Shown here: one piece after another, positions 52,531 to 61,043 of the stretch
Numbering within the stretch: the first letter of the stretch is position 1
How the letters are laid out: each line of letters starts with the position of its first letter
Source: Exobacillus caeni
GTDB lineage: Bacteria; Bacillota; Bacilli; Bacillales; Guptibacillaceae
Assembly: GCF_005747095.1 (NCBI RefSeq)
Contig: NZ_SWLG01000008.1
Span: 1 to 64,000, forward strand
Length of the DNA stretch: 64,000 bases
Direction: 5' to 3'
The notes under the pieces: model-generated
The model's input: only the letters and a program-made list of their open reading frames with translations
Told to the model about the DNA's origin: nothing
Databases searched by the model: none
Program-made: the position numbers and the translations under genes

Positions 52531-53613
52531 TTGAAAAAAATCATTTTTCCGGCTATTTTTGTTCTACTTCTTTCCGCCTGTTCAACTGAAAACAACCAGC
52601 AAGATGAACAGACAGAGCAGAACGAAGAGGAGGCTACTGAAGTATTTTCAAGACAGGCCGAGGTAATCGCACCGAATCTAAATGTTCCCTGGAATATTAA
52701 CAAACATGACAATACTTTTTATTTGAGCCAGCGACCAGGAAATATTATAAAAGTCGATGGTACAAACGGAACGAAAACAGAGCAAAATATAGAAGTTACA
52801 AAGGATATCCTGCAGACAGGGGAAGGTGGCTTCTTAGGATTTATCCTGGCACCAGATTTTTACAAATCACGTGAAGCTTATGCTTACCATACATATGAAC
52901 AGCAAGGAGAAGTTCTTAACAGAATCATCGTCCTGAAACTTAATCAAAACACATGGACAGAAGAGAGGATCTTATTAGAGGGAATTCCAGGCGGAAGGAT
53001 TCATAACGGCGGCCGGATCAAAATTGGGCCAGATGGAAAATTGTATGCTACTGCTGGTGATGCTGGAAACGCTGATAATGCTCAGAACCTTGAAACGCTC
53101 GCAGGAAAAATATTGCGGATGAATCTGAATGGGACTATTCCTGCAGATAACCCTTTCGAAGATTCATATGTTTATTCCTATGGCCATCGAAATCCTCAGG
53201 GACTCGCCTGGGATACCGATGGAACATTCTACAGTTCTGAACACGGACAGACTGCCCATGATGAAATCAATCTCATCGAACCGGGAAGAAATTACGGATG
53301 GCCGGTAATCGAAGGAGATGAAACCGCTCCTGGCATGGTTTCGCCAATCTACCAGACAGGAGATACCACATGGGCGCCATCTGGAATCGCGATCAAAGAC
53401 AGGAAGATTTATGTATCTAACTTAAGAGGGGAACAAATTCGAATCTTTAATCTGAATGACAACAGCGTGAGTACTTTTTTTGAAAACGCGGGAAGAATGA
53501 GGGATGTGCTGATTGAAGGAGATACGTTATATACCATTACGAACAATCGTGATGGCCGGGGAACCCCGAGGAAAGGTGATGACAAATTAATAAAGATTGC
53601 AATCGAAGAATGA
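52531..53613 (+). CDS. PQQ-dependent-type sugar dehydrogenase lipoprotein
   Basis: A 360-residue secreted lipoprotein with a signal peptide ending SAC (lipobox LLLSAC), then a glucose/sorbosone dehydrogenase (GSDH) six-bladed propeller. Signatures are RIHNGGRIKIGPDGKLYATAG, YGHRNPQGLAWD and the calcium- and PQQ-facing loops. The TTG at 52531 follows a GAGGTG site; the GTG upstream at 52498 is unlikely. Bacilli often lack PQQ biosynthesis, so activity may depend on external PQQ. Monocistronic. Confidence 0.85.
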   Translation: MKKIIFPAIFVLLLSACSTENNQQDEQTEQNEEEATEVFSRQAEVIAPNLNVPWNINKHDNTFYLSQRPGNIIKVDGTNGTKTEQNIEVTKDILQTGEGGFLGFILAPDFYKSREAYAYHTYEQQGEVLNRIIVLKLNQNTWTEERILLEGIPGGRIHNGGRIKIGPDGKLYATAGDAGNADNAQNLETLAGKILRMNLNGTIPADNPFEDSYVYSYGHRNPQGLAWDTDGTFYSSEHGQTAHDEINLIEPGRNYGWPVIEGDETAPGMVSPIYQTGDTTWAPSGIAIKDRKIYVSNLRGEQIRIFNLNDNSVSTFFENAGRMRDVLIEGDTLYTITNNRDGRGTPRKGDDKLIKIAIEE

Positions 53614-53888
53614 GTATAAGTATCGGAACAAGGAATAGTTGAAATTATAGTACAATAAACGCAAATTTAACGAAGAACAAACACTAAGAAAAATATCTGA
53701 AAATAAAAATAGTTTAGAAAATTTCATTCACCGTATTTAAGTACAAAACTTAAAAAGAAAAAACAAATTATACAACATTATTATTTAAATTTTCAAAATA
53801 GAAAAACAACTTAATGGAATCTTTTAAACAGATTCTTTATAATAATGTTGAAAAACATTACTAACAAAAAATGAAAGGATGTGTCAGA

Positions 53889-55208
53889 ATGCAGAAGACG
53901 AAGGTGGAAGCCCAACAAACGGTTTATGTGAATGAATTTACGAACGGAATCTTAGACCCTGATAAACCGATGCTCGGACCGGTAAAAGACGGTGGAGATA
54001 TTATCGCAAATACTACCCCGGGATGCTGGGGACCGATGATCACTCCATGTATCCGTGGAGGACACGAAGTTACAAAACCGGTGTTTGTCGAAGGGGCAGA
54101 TGTTGGGGACGCAATCGCAATACGGATTAAGTCGATCCAGGTTACATCCGTAGCAACTTCTTCTGGAAATGATAAACCCGTAGATGGCAGATTTCTGGGC
54201 GATCCTTTTGTAGCTGTGAAGTGCCCGGGCTGCGGAGAGATGTATCCAGAAACTAAAATCGAAGGAACCGGACCACAGGCGATCCGCTGCGCGAAGTGTA
54301 ATGAGGATGTCACACCTTTCGTTTTTACTAACGGTTATACAATGGCGTTTGATTCTAACCGAAATGTAGGAGTCACGGTACATAAAGAAGTAGCAGAAGA
54401 AATCGCCCGAGATGGCCGTTCCTACATGGCAACACCGGAAAAGTCAGTACAAAATCCTATCGTTACCTTCGCACCTCACGATCTGATAGGGACTATAGCT
54501 AGACTACGGCCATTCTTAGGACAGCTCGGCACAACTCCATCCAGGCCGCTCCCCGATTCCCATAATGCAGGAGACTTTGGCCAATTTTTAGTAGGGGCAC
54601 CACATGAATACGGAATCACAAAAGAACAATTAGAAGAACGCACAGACGGCCATATGGATATTAACCGAGTACGTGAAGGAGCAATCCTTATTTGCCCGGT
54701 AAAGGTACCAGGAGGAGGCGTCTACCTCGGTGACATGCATGCGATGCAGGGAGACGGGGAAATCGCCGGCCATACAGCAGACGTCTCAGGTGTTGTTACA
54801 CTCCAAACGAAAGTAATAAAAGACTTAAAAATAGACGGTCCGATCCTCTTGCCAGTTGTAGAAGACCTGCCATACCTTGCAAAACCAATCACGAAGAAGG
54901 AAAAAGAAACTGCTCTGCAGGTTGCAAACCAGTGGGGAGTAAAAGGGCTAGAAGAATCACTTCCCATTTCTTTCATCGGAACCGGAGCAAACTTAAACGA
55001 AGCCACAGACAACGGAATGCAACGAGCAGCAGATGCATTTGGTGTAACAGTTCCGGAAATCATGAACCGAGCAACAGTTACCGGATCGATTGAGATCGGA
55101 AGACATCCAGGGGTTGTAACAGTAACATTTTTAGCACCGACGATGTATTTAGATAAACTTAATCTGACAGAGTTGATCAAGGATCAGTACCATGAGGCGA
55201 TAGAATAG
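53889..55208 (+). CDS. Acetamidase/formamidase family protein
   Basis: A 439-residue member of the FmdA/AmdA family. The N-terminal half has the pattern GCWGPMITPCI. A zinc-ribbon-like insertion with CPGCGEMYP and CAKCNEDV lies at about residues 110-140, which is a feature of the longer members. The C-terminal half has VGAPHEYGI, MQGDGEIAGH. The family hydrolyses short amides to give ammonia and carboxylic acid. The start at 53889 is behind AAAGGATG; the ATG at 53871 has no site. The 275 bp upstream is very AT-rich with no gene. Confidence 0.85.
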   Translation: MQKTKVEAQQTVYVNEFTNGILDPDKPMLGPVKDGGDIIANTTPGCWGPMITPCIRGGHEVTKPVFVEGADVGDAIAIRIKSIQVTSVATSSGNDKPVDGRFLGDPFVAVKCPGCGEMYPETKIEGTGPQAIRCAKCNEDVTPFVFTNGYTMAFDSNRNVGVTVHKEVAEEIARDGRSYMATPEKSVQNPIVTFAPHDLIGTIARLRPFLGQLGTTPSRPLPDSHNAGDFGQFLVGAPHEYGITKEQLEERTDGHMDINRVREGAILICPVKVPGGGVYLGDMHAMQGDGEIAGHTADVSGVVTLQTKVIKDLKIDGPILLPVVEDLPYLAKPITKKEKETALQVANQWGVKGLEESLPISFIGTGANLNEATDNGMQRAADAFGVTVPEIMNRATVTGSIEIGRHPGVVTVTFLAPTMYLDKLNLTELIKDQYHEAIE

Positions 55209-55219
55209 TAGGAAGTTTG

Positions 55220-55252
55220 ACACACGGGGCTTTAGAGTCCCGTGTGTTTTTT
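55220..55252 (+). terminator. Terminator of the amidase gene
   Basis: Stem ACACACGGG (55220-55228) with CCCGTGTGT (55239-55247), then TTTTTTAC. Confidence 0.85.
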
Positions 55253-55439
55253 ACTGTAAACTTTTTTGGAGGAATTTAATATCATATCGAAAATAGAGGT
55301 TGAGAAAGAGGAAATAGAAACCGTCATATTTAGAGAATGTCAACCTTTACTTTCCAACTACAGTAATACTAAATAGGATAAGAGAATCGGTAGTTGGTGC
55401 TTGTGTGTGAGGGAAGTCGATTAGATTTATAAAAAGTAA

Positions 55440-56170
55440 AATCAAAACCACCAGTGTGAACTGGTGGTTTGCTCTGCGGCTGAAAGCCTTTGTTACCGGC
55501 CTTGGCCTTAAAGGCCCACCGAAAGGGTCTCCCACTTGCACCACATTCACTCACTAATTCTAAAGAATCCCTCTATTTCTTTCGGTTTTTCTTCCCAGTA
55601 AATGGGTCATACTCTTCGAACAATGTTAACTGGTCAGCCATATAGTCTTCTTTCAGCTGATTTCTAATGTATTCCTGTATTTGTTTTTTATTTCTGCCTA
55701 CTGTATCGACATAGAATCCTCGGCACCAGAATTTACGATTCCCGTATTTATATTTCAAATTGGCATGTCGATCAAAAATCATGAGACTACTTTTTCCTTT
55801 TAAATAGCCCATAAATTGAGATACACTTAATTTTGGCGGGATGCTTACCAACATGTGAATATGGTCCGGACATGCATTTGCTTCGTGTATCTTCACATCT
55901 TTCCGTTCACATAAATCCCGAATAATTTGACCTATACTCTTTTTATATTTTCCATAAATAATCTGCCTTCTATATTTTGGGGCGAATACAACGTGATACT
56001 TACAATTCCATGTTGTGTGTGCTAAACTGTTCATGTCCTTCATTGGGGACCCCTCCTTCTATGGTGAGATGAAGTGGTCGGGAAACCAACTTTATCCTAC
56101 CATGAAGTGAGGCTTTTTTATTACCACGCTATAAGCTCTCTGGAACCCCCGGCATAGCCAGGGGTTTTCT
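55440..56170 (-). mobile_element. IS200/IS605-type insertion element, tnpA only
   Basis: One transposase gene flanked by subterminal hairpins, without target duplications or inverted terminal ends, as in the IS200 group. The left hairpin is AAACCACCAG (55445-55454) with CTGGTGGTTT (55461-55470). The right is AACCCC (56144-56149) with GGGGTT (56161-56166) around an inner GGC/GCC stem with one mismatch. Ends are approximate. No tnpB is present. The element sits between the amidase terminator and an SDR gene. Confidence 0.85.
55573..56043 (-). CDS. tnpA: IS200/IS605 transposase TnpA
   Basis: A 156-residue HUH-type Y1 transposase. The HUH pair is in ACPDHIHMLVSIPP (His-hydrophobic-His), and the catalytic Tyr is in IQEYIRNQL near residue 130. 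The N-terminal NCKYHVVFAPKYRR is the family start. It cuts single-stranded DNA at the hairpin ends and moves by peel-and-paste. Full length and apparently intact. The start at 56043 follows AAGGAGGGG; the leader (56050-56120) can fold into the translation-limiting hairpin usual in IS200 elements. Confidence 0.93.
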   Translation of the reverse strand: MKDMNSLAHTTWNCKYHVVFAPKYRRQIIYGKYKKSIGQIIRDLCERKDVKIHEANACPDHIHMLVSIPPKLSVSQFMGYLKGKSSLMIFDRHANLKYKYGNRKFWCRGFYVDTVGRNKKQIQEYIRNQLKEDYMADQLTLFEEYDPFTGKKNRKK

Positions 56171-56184
56171 AAACCACTAATAAA

Positions 56185-56210
56185 AAAGTGTTGGGTTTAT
56201 CCAACACTTT
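56185..56210 (-). terminator. Terminator of the SDR gene
   Basis: Stem AAAGTGTTGG (56185-56194) with CCAACACTTT (56201-56210) and a T-rich tail on the minus strand. Its arms resemble those of the palindrome at 57130-57158. Confidence 0.85.
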
Positions 56211-56233
56211 CATTTCTATATAAATAGACACTA

Positions 56234-57016
56234 CTAATATTTATATGATTGACCGCCATCAATAGGAACAACTGCAGCATTAATAAAATCTGCTTGGTCA
56301 GATAATAAAAACGCAACTAGGTAACCAATTTCTTCTGGCTTACCAAAACGTTTCATTGGGTTAACACTAACAAATTCTTTTCCGACTTCTTCCCAGTTTT
56401 CGCCACCGATTTGTTTGAGAGAACCTTCTACCATTGGAGTCATAATAGCCCCTGGAGCAATGGCTTTAATGCTGACGCCGTATTGTCCATATTCAACACC
56501 TGAGTTACGAGTTAATCCTACTACACCGTGTTTACTTGCTGCATACCCAGACTGGTTACCTATTCCACGTATACCGCCAACCGAAGCTGTGTTTACGATG
56601 GAGCCAAAACCTTGCTCTTTCATCACTTTTAGGACATACTTCATTCCGTAGAATACACCGTTTAAATTGATACTTACAACACGGTTGAATTCGTCAATCC
56701 CATAGTTTTCAGTTTCACTTTGTTTTCCTTCTACACCTGCATTGTTAAAGAAACCATCAATTTTCCCGAACTTATCAACTGTATACTGTACAAATTTTTC
56801 AACTTCTTTTTGATCTGCAACGTCCGCTTCTACTACTTCAACTTCTGCTTCAGGAGCAACTGATAGAATTTCTTTTTTACTTTCTTCTAAGCCATCTTTG
56901 TTAAGGTCAACCAGTACAAGTTTGGCCCCCTCTCTTGCCACTTGTAGGGCAGATGCTCTTCCTAGTCCGGAACCTCCGCCAGTAACCAGAACTACTTTGT
57001 TTTCAAAACGTTTCAT
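56234..57016 (-). CDS. Short-chain dehydrogenase/reductase
   Basis: A 260-residue classical SDR. The NAD-binding motif is TGGGSGLGRASAL (12-24), and NNAG is at about 90. The catalytic triad includes Ser in NTASVGGIRG and Tyr-Lys in GYAASKHGVVG. Similar to glucose 1-dehydrogenase and cyclohexanol-type dehydrogenases; substrate unknown. The start has an AAGGAGAGAG site. It is divergent from a TetR gene with a palindrome between, a typical regulator-target pair. Confidence 0.9.
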   Translation of the reverse strand: MKRFENKVVLVTGGGSGLGRASALQVAREGAKLVLVDLNKDGLEESKKEILSVAPEAEVEVVEADVADQKEVEKFVQYTVDKFGKIDGFFNNAGVEGKQSETENYGIDEFNRVVSINLNGVFYGMKYVLKVMKEQGFGSIVNTASVGGIRGIGNQSGYAASKHGVVGLTRNSGVEYGQYGVSIKAIAPGAIMTPMVEGSLKQIGGENWEEVGKEFVSVNPMKRFGKPEEIGYLVAFLLSDQADFINAAVVPIDGGQSYKY

Positions 57017-57129
57017 TGCACTCTCTCCTTTACTCCTTAATATGATAAGATAATTTTAACCTACCAATTCAAGTGTAAAACAAAGAAACGATGTGCCTCA
57101 ATCAGTAATAAACGTGATTCTGTTGAGTG

Positions 57130-57158
57130 AATCAACACTTTTTTAGAAAGTGTTGATT
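57130..57158 (+). promoter_or_regulatory. 12 bp inverted repeat in the SDR/TetR divergent region
   Basis: AATCAACACTTT (57130-57141) and AAAGTGTTGATT (57147-57158) separated by TTTAG, then TTTTTTAA. It lies 26 bp before the TetR gene start. No plus-strand gene precedes it, so it is best explained as a TetR operator, though the T-run would also fit an attenuator. Confidence 0.6.
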
Positions 57159-57183
57159 TTTTAATATAAGGAGGAAGCTTTGT

Positions 57184-57786
57184 ATGGAAACAAAGATAAG
57201 TTTAGTTTCAAAACAAAGTATAAGAACAAAAGCCCATTTAAAAAAAGCTTTTATTTCCTTAATAAATGAAAAGGGGTATAGTCATGTAACTGTTAAAGAT
57301 ATTGTGAATAGAGCAATGTATAACAGAACTACTTTTTATCTTCATTATTTAGATAAAAATCACTTAACAGAGGAACTACAGGAAGAAATGTTTAATGCAA
57401 TCAAACGTACTAGCATGGACCGTTACCGAAGAGGAGAGAACATTCCAATCACTAACATGGGCCCTGAATCCTTTGAGTTATTCCATTTCATTTATAAGAC
57501 TCAAGATTTTTTTAACCTATATTTAAAAAAAGATACCATTCCAGGGTTACATCAAGATCTACCAAAAGCTATTTATGAAATATTAGAAGAACATTTTATA
57601 TTTACAGCTGATAACTCTGATACAATCAATTCTTCCGAACATAAGCTTTACATGGCGTATGGTACTGCCGGACTCATTACCGAATGGATAAGAAAAAGAT
57701 ATATTACTTCTCCAAACGAAATGTCTCTTCAGCTTATTAACATATTAAAAACATTTGCGGATGGATTTACGATAGTAACAAAATAA
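57184..57786 (+). CDS. TetR/AcrR-family transcriptional regulator
   Basis: A 200-residue TetR regulator. The helix-turn-helix (about residues 28-55) contains GYSHVTVKDIVNRAMYNRTTFY. The C-terminal ligand domain resembles the TetR_C type found with short-chain dehydrogenases (DhaS-like), with FHFIYKTQDFFNLYLKK. The start follows AAGGAGGAAGC. It is divergent from the SDR gene and presumably represses it and itself through the 57130 palindrome. Confidence 0.9.
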   Translation: METKISLVSKQSIRTKAHLKKAFISLINEKGYSHVTVKDIVNRAMYNRTTFYLHYLDKNHLTEELQEEMFNAIKRTSMDRYRRGENIPITNMGPESFELFHFIYKTQDFFNLYLKKDTIPGLHQDLPKAIYEILEEHFIFTADNSDTINSSEHKLYMAYGTAGLITEWIRKRYITSPNEMSLQLINILKTFADGFTIVTK

Positions 57787-58177
57787 ATAGTTTTCCACCC
57801 ATGGGTGATTTTTTAAGTCTTAAGTTTTCCGTTGGGAATTGAATGTTCGATTTCAATAAAAGAGGGTGCGGGTTTTCGAAATAATATGCGTATATGTATG
57901 GATAAAATGAGCAGAGGATAAAAAGGAAGATATTAATGCCATTTATAAGCACGATGAATTTGTAGAATTTATAGTTTCTAAGAAAGAATAGTAGGGTTTT
58001 AAGGTGCCTCCAACCATGTCAATATTAGACGGGAAAGGGGCACCCTTCTATTTTGATTAAATAACTTCTTTGAAAATACTATTGCCGCTATTTCTGATAT
58101 AAAAATGGTACTTTGGAGGAATTTAACAATTATTGTCGAAAATGTTGATTAGTAACTTTCCTAACGAGGTGAACCCA
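57787..58177. other. 391 bp region before the McrB-like gene
   Basis: AT-rich. A stop-bounded minor frame (57919-57991) of 23 codons ending in KHDEFVEFIVSKKE is without a start and may be a gene remnant. A hairpin of GGTGCC (about 58003) and GGCACC (about 58040) lies before the restriction genes. A GGAGG at 58114-58118 is too far from the nearest TTG (58133) for a good start. This region probably holds the promoter of the restriction operon. Confidence 0.4.
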
Positions 58178-61033
58178 ATGGATCTTATTGAAATCGAAAA
58201 ACACTTATTCAAAAACGAATACATAGACCTTGCTTACAATCGCTATTTAAAATTCACACACTCAGAAACCTACGACGAGTCTTATAAACAAGAAGTACTG
58301 TCAGAGTTAAATACATATTTTAAAGATATACGCATCGATGAGCAAAGCATTGTAGAGATTTCTAAAAAGTTAAGAGACAGTAACCCACAAACAGGAAGTT
58401 TTGTTCATTGGAGTAACACAAGTGATTTAGTTGACTATGCAACAAATCGACCTGCAGAAGTTTCTGCTCTACTGAAACAACTCTACAATGAAAATCTGCC
58501 TGTTCAAGAGCGGATCCAGGAGTTCCAGAAATCCGGCAAACAATACAACCCACAGATTAAACTCGGAGCACCGTTGTTTGGCTATCTTCTTGCAGCCAAA
58601 AACTATAAAAAGTATCCGATATATAAAGAAGATGTTTTTAAAGAAGTAAAGAAATCTTTTGGAATTGAGAAGAAGTTGGGATTAGTTAGTGCCAATTATC
58701 ATGATTACTATCAAATTTGTAAGACTGCTTATAATTACCTAACCGATAAAAACCCGGAAATCTCGATGCTGGATGTACAGGATTTCTTCTTTTGTTTGAC
58801 ACAGTATGATGAATTGAAGACTGAGACAGCTGTTGATTACATACAAGCAATAGCCAAACGGCTGCATCGATTTTCTAATGACAGCGAAGATTTTGTAGAA
58901 GCAATTAAACAAATGGACATGGAAACATTAAAAGAAAGAAGAGAGTACTATCGAAATACTAAGAAAGTCAATCGGATTAAATTTTTAGCCTTAGATCAGT
59001 TTATTGAAAATAAAAAATTAACTGTTGAAGATTTAGAACAGATAAAAGAACAAGTAAACAATGAGTATGATACTAACATTCTACATTCCTGGAGTAACTT
59101 CACGATTCTTTTTCAAATATACTATCAACCTATTAAAGCAAAAATCCAACATGAGCTCGCCAATATACACCAGGCTATAAGAAACATTGAAGAGTTTGGA
59201 GAACAGGAATTTGCAAAGGATAAGGTACTTAACGGTTTTAGCTGGAATCAAAACTTTGGATGTACAGAATCATGGCTTGCTGTATATCCTGCAGATAAGG
59301 AAACTCACAAAAGAGCTGGCCAGTTTTTTATGTCGATTGAAGAAAATAGGATCCGCTATGGTCTGCTATTTGGGACAGAACATCCAAACCACGGTGAAGA
59401 AGATCTTGATTCTATTACAGACAGTGAGGAGTTTTCATTTAATCGCTTCAAGGAGAAATTTATTAATGTCTTTCCAGCATATCTAAAAGGGAATGAAGTA
59501 AAAAGCCCTAACGGAGGTTCAACCAATAATTCACTTGCGGAACCGTTCAACTTAATTTTTAAAAACCTTGAAGAAGCACATTGGGCATTTGACTTCACAC
59601 AACAAACTCTTAAAGACCTGGGGGTAGAGGGGCCGGGTGATCCACGGGTTGCAGTTACATATACATACCGTGAATTAGGCGAAGCGCTCCATGTGAACTT
59701 TTGCAGATGGTTGTTACTAGGTTTTTATAAAGATGAAGAAGGTAACATTATAGTTCGGATTCCTTTAATGGAAGAAAAGTCGTTAAGCCAGTATCCTGTT
59801 TACTACCAGTTCAAGCAGCAGGATTCAGATTCAATAATTAACTGTTACCTAATCCCTTTAAAAGACCTAAGACCTATGGATGCAGCCTTAGAGGAGAATT
59901 ACAGCAGAGCCTTAACTGTAATCAAAAATCGTTTTGCAACACATACCAAATCACCATATAGGAAACAACACAATTCAAGTGCTTTGGAAATGGGAGTTTT
60001 TGATAGAGAAAAAAGAGAAGAGCTATTTAACAATGGATTACATGAGCAGCCTACGGGAGGGTCGATTGAAGAAGATGATGATTATGTCCCGATTCCCGCT
60101 CTATCATTTGATCAAGATATCAATATCAATGGACTTCACTTTGAAGAAAAGGACTTCTTACTAAAGCAGATCAAAACAGCCCTTCAAAATGGCAAACACA
60201 TCATCCTGACAGGGCCTCCAGGAACAGGAAAATCAAAACTGGCAAAAGAGATATGCAATTCATTTGAAGCCGATTATGACATGGCAACCGCTACTTCGGA
60301 TTGGTCGACCTATGAGACGATCGGCGGATACCGGCCGAATGCAGATGGTACGTTATCGTTTAGTCCAGGTATCTTTTTAAACTGTTTTAAAGACTCGACT
60401 ACAAATAAGCCGATCAACAAATGGTTGATTATCGATGAAATGAACCGTGCCGATATCGATAAAGCATTTGGTGCTTTGTTCTCTGCACTAACTGGAGATG
60501 CTGTCACACTTAATTTCCAGTCTGAGAGCGGCAAGTTGATGTTACTACGTCCGCAAAATGAAGAAAAATCAGTGATTCCAAACGATTATGAATATATTAT
60601 CCCAAATGACTGGCGATTGATCGGAACGATGAATACGATGGATAAAGCTTCTCTCTATGAAATGAGCTATGCATTTATGAGACGCTTCGCATTTATTCCA
60701 GTTGGAGTACCTAGAGAAATCAATGAACATCTTGTTGACTCCTTATTAAGTAAATGGGATTTGCATGACTATCCGTATTCTAACATTCTGGCTGCTGTTT
60801 GGGAGCAGATCAACGAGTACCGAAAGATTGGACCAGCGATTGTGGAAGACCTTGCAAAGTATACAATGGTTGACGGTGATTTCACTTCTGCAATCATGTT
60901 ATATGTACTCCCGCAGTTCGAAGGCTTATTTGAGCACCAGATACTTGAATTTGTTGAACGGCTCGGAAATCTAGATGAAGTGATCGATACAGAAAGGTTA
61001 CGACTATTTGCACAAGATTTCTTTCACATTTAA
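58178..61033 (+). CDS. McrB-like AAA+ GTPase/ATPase of a McrBC-type restriction system
   Basis: A 951-residue protein. The C-terminal third is an AAA_5/McrB domain: Walker A GPPGTGKS (679-686), Walker B with IIDEMNRAD (D753) and a sensor NTMDK (from N819) that parallels the NTAD GTP-selectivity motif of McrB. The N-terminal two thirds are helical and beta-containing without an obvious E. coli McrB-N match. One stretch (about 365-440, with WNQNFGCTESWLAVYPADKE) resembles the DUF3578/MrcB-N type of modified-base-reading domains. The ATG at 58178 has an ACGAGGTG site; a TTG at 58133 is a less likely start. It stops 10 bp before the nuclease gene. Confidence 0.8.
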   Translation: MDLIEIEKHLFKNEYIDLAYNRYLKFTHSETYDESYKQEVLSELNTYFKDIRIDEQSIVEISKKLRDSNPQTGSFVHWSNTSDLVDYATNRPAEVSALLKQLYNENLPVQERIQEFQKSGKQYNPQIKLGAPLFGYLLAAKNYKKYPIYKEDVFKEVKKSFGIEKKLGLVSANYHDYYQICKTAYNYLTDKNPEISMLDVQDFFFCLTQYDELKTETAVDYIQAIAKRLHRFSNDSEDFVEAIKQMDMETLKERREYYRNTKKVNRIKFLALDQFIENKKLTVEDLEQIKEQVNNEYDTNILHSWSNFTILFQIYYQPIKAKIQHELANIHQAIRNIEEFGEQEFAKDKVLNGFSWNQNFGCTESWLAVYPADKETHKRAGQFFMSIEENRIRYGLLFGTEHPNHGEEDLDSITDSEEFSFNRFKEKFINVFPAYLKGNEVKSPNGGSTNNSLAEPFNLIFKNLEEAHWAFDFTQQTLKDLGVEGPGDPRVAVTYTYRELGEALHVNFCRWLLLGFYKDEEGNIIVRIPLMEEKSLSQYPVYYQFKQQDSDSIINCYLIPLKDLRPMDAALEENYSRALTVIKNRFATHTKSPYRKQHNSSALEMGVFDREKREELFNNGLHEQPTGGSIEEDDDYVPIPALSFDQDININGLHFEEKDFLLKQIKTALQNGKHIILTGPPGTGKSKLAKEICNSFEADYDMATATSDWSTYETIGGYRPNADGTLSFSPGIFLNCFKDSTTNKPINKWLIIDEMNRADIDKAFGALFSALTGDAVTLNFQSESGKLMLLRPQNEEKSVIPNDYEYIIPNDWRLIGTMNTMDKASLYEMSYAFMRRFAFIPVGVPREINEHLVDSLLSKWDLHDYPYSNILAAVWEQINEYRKIGPAIVEDLAKYTMVDGDFTSAIMLYVLPQFEGLFEHQILEFVERLGNLDEVIDTERLRLFAQDFFHI

Positions 61034-61043
61034 GGAGTAATCT

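Noticed and set aside
55440-56170. Search for an accessory tnpB or omega RNA in the IS element
   Set aside because: The element contains only tnpA between its hairpins; no tnpB frame or trace was found.
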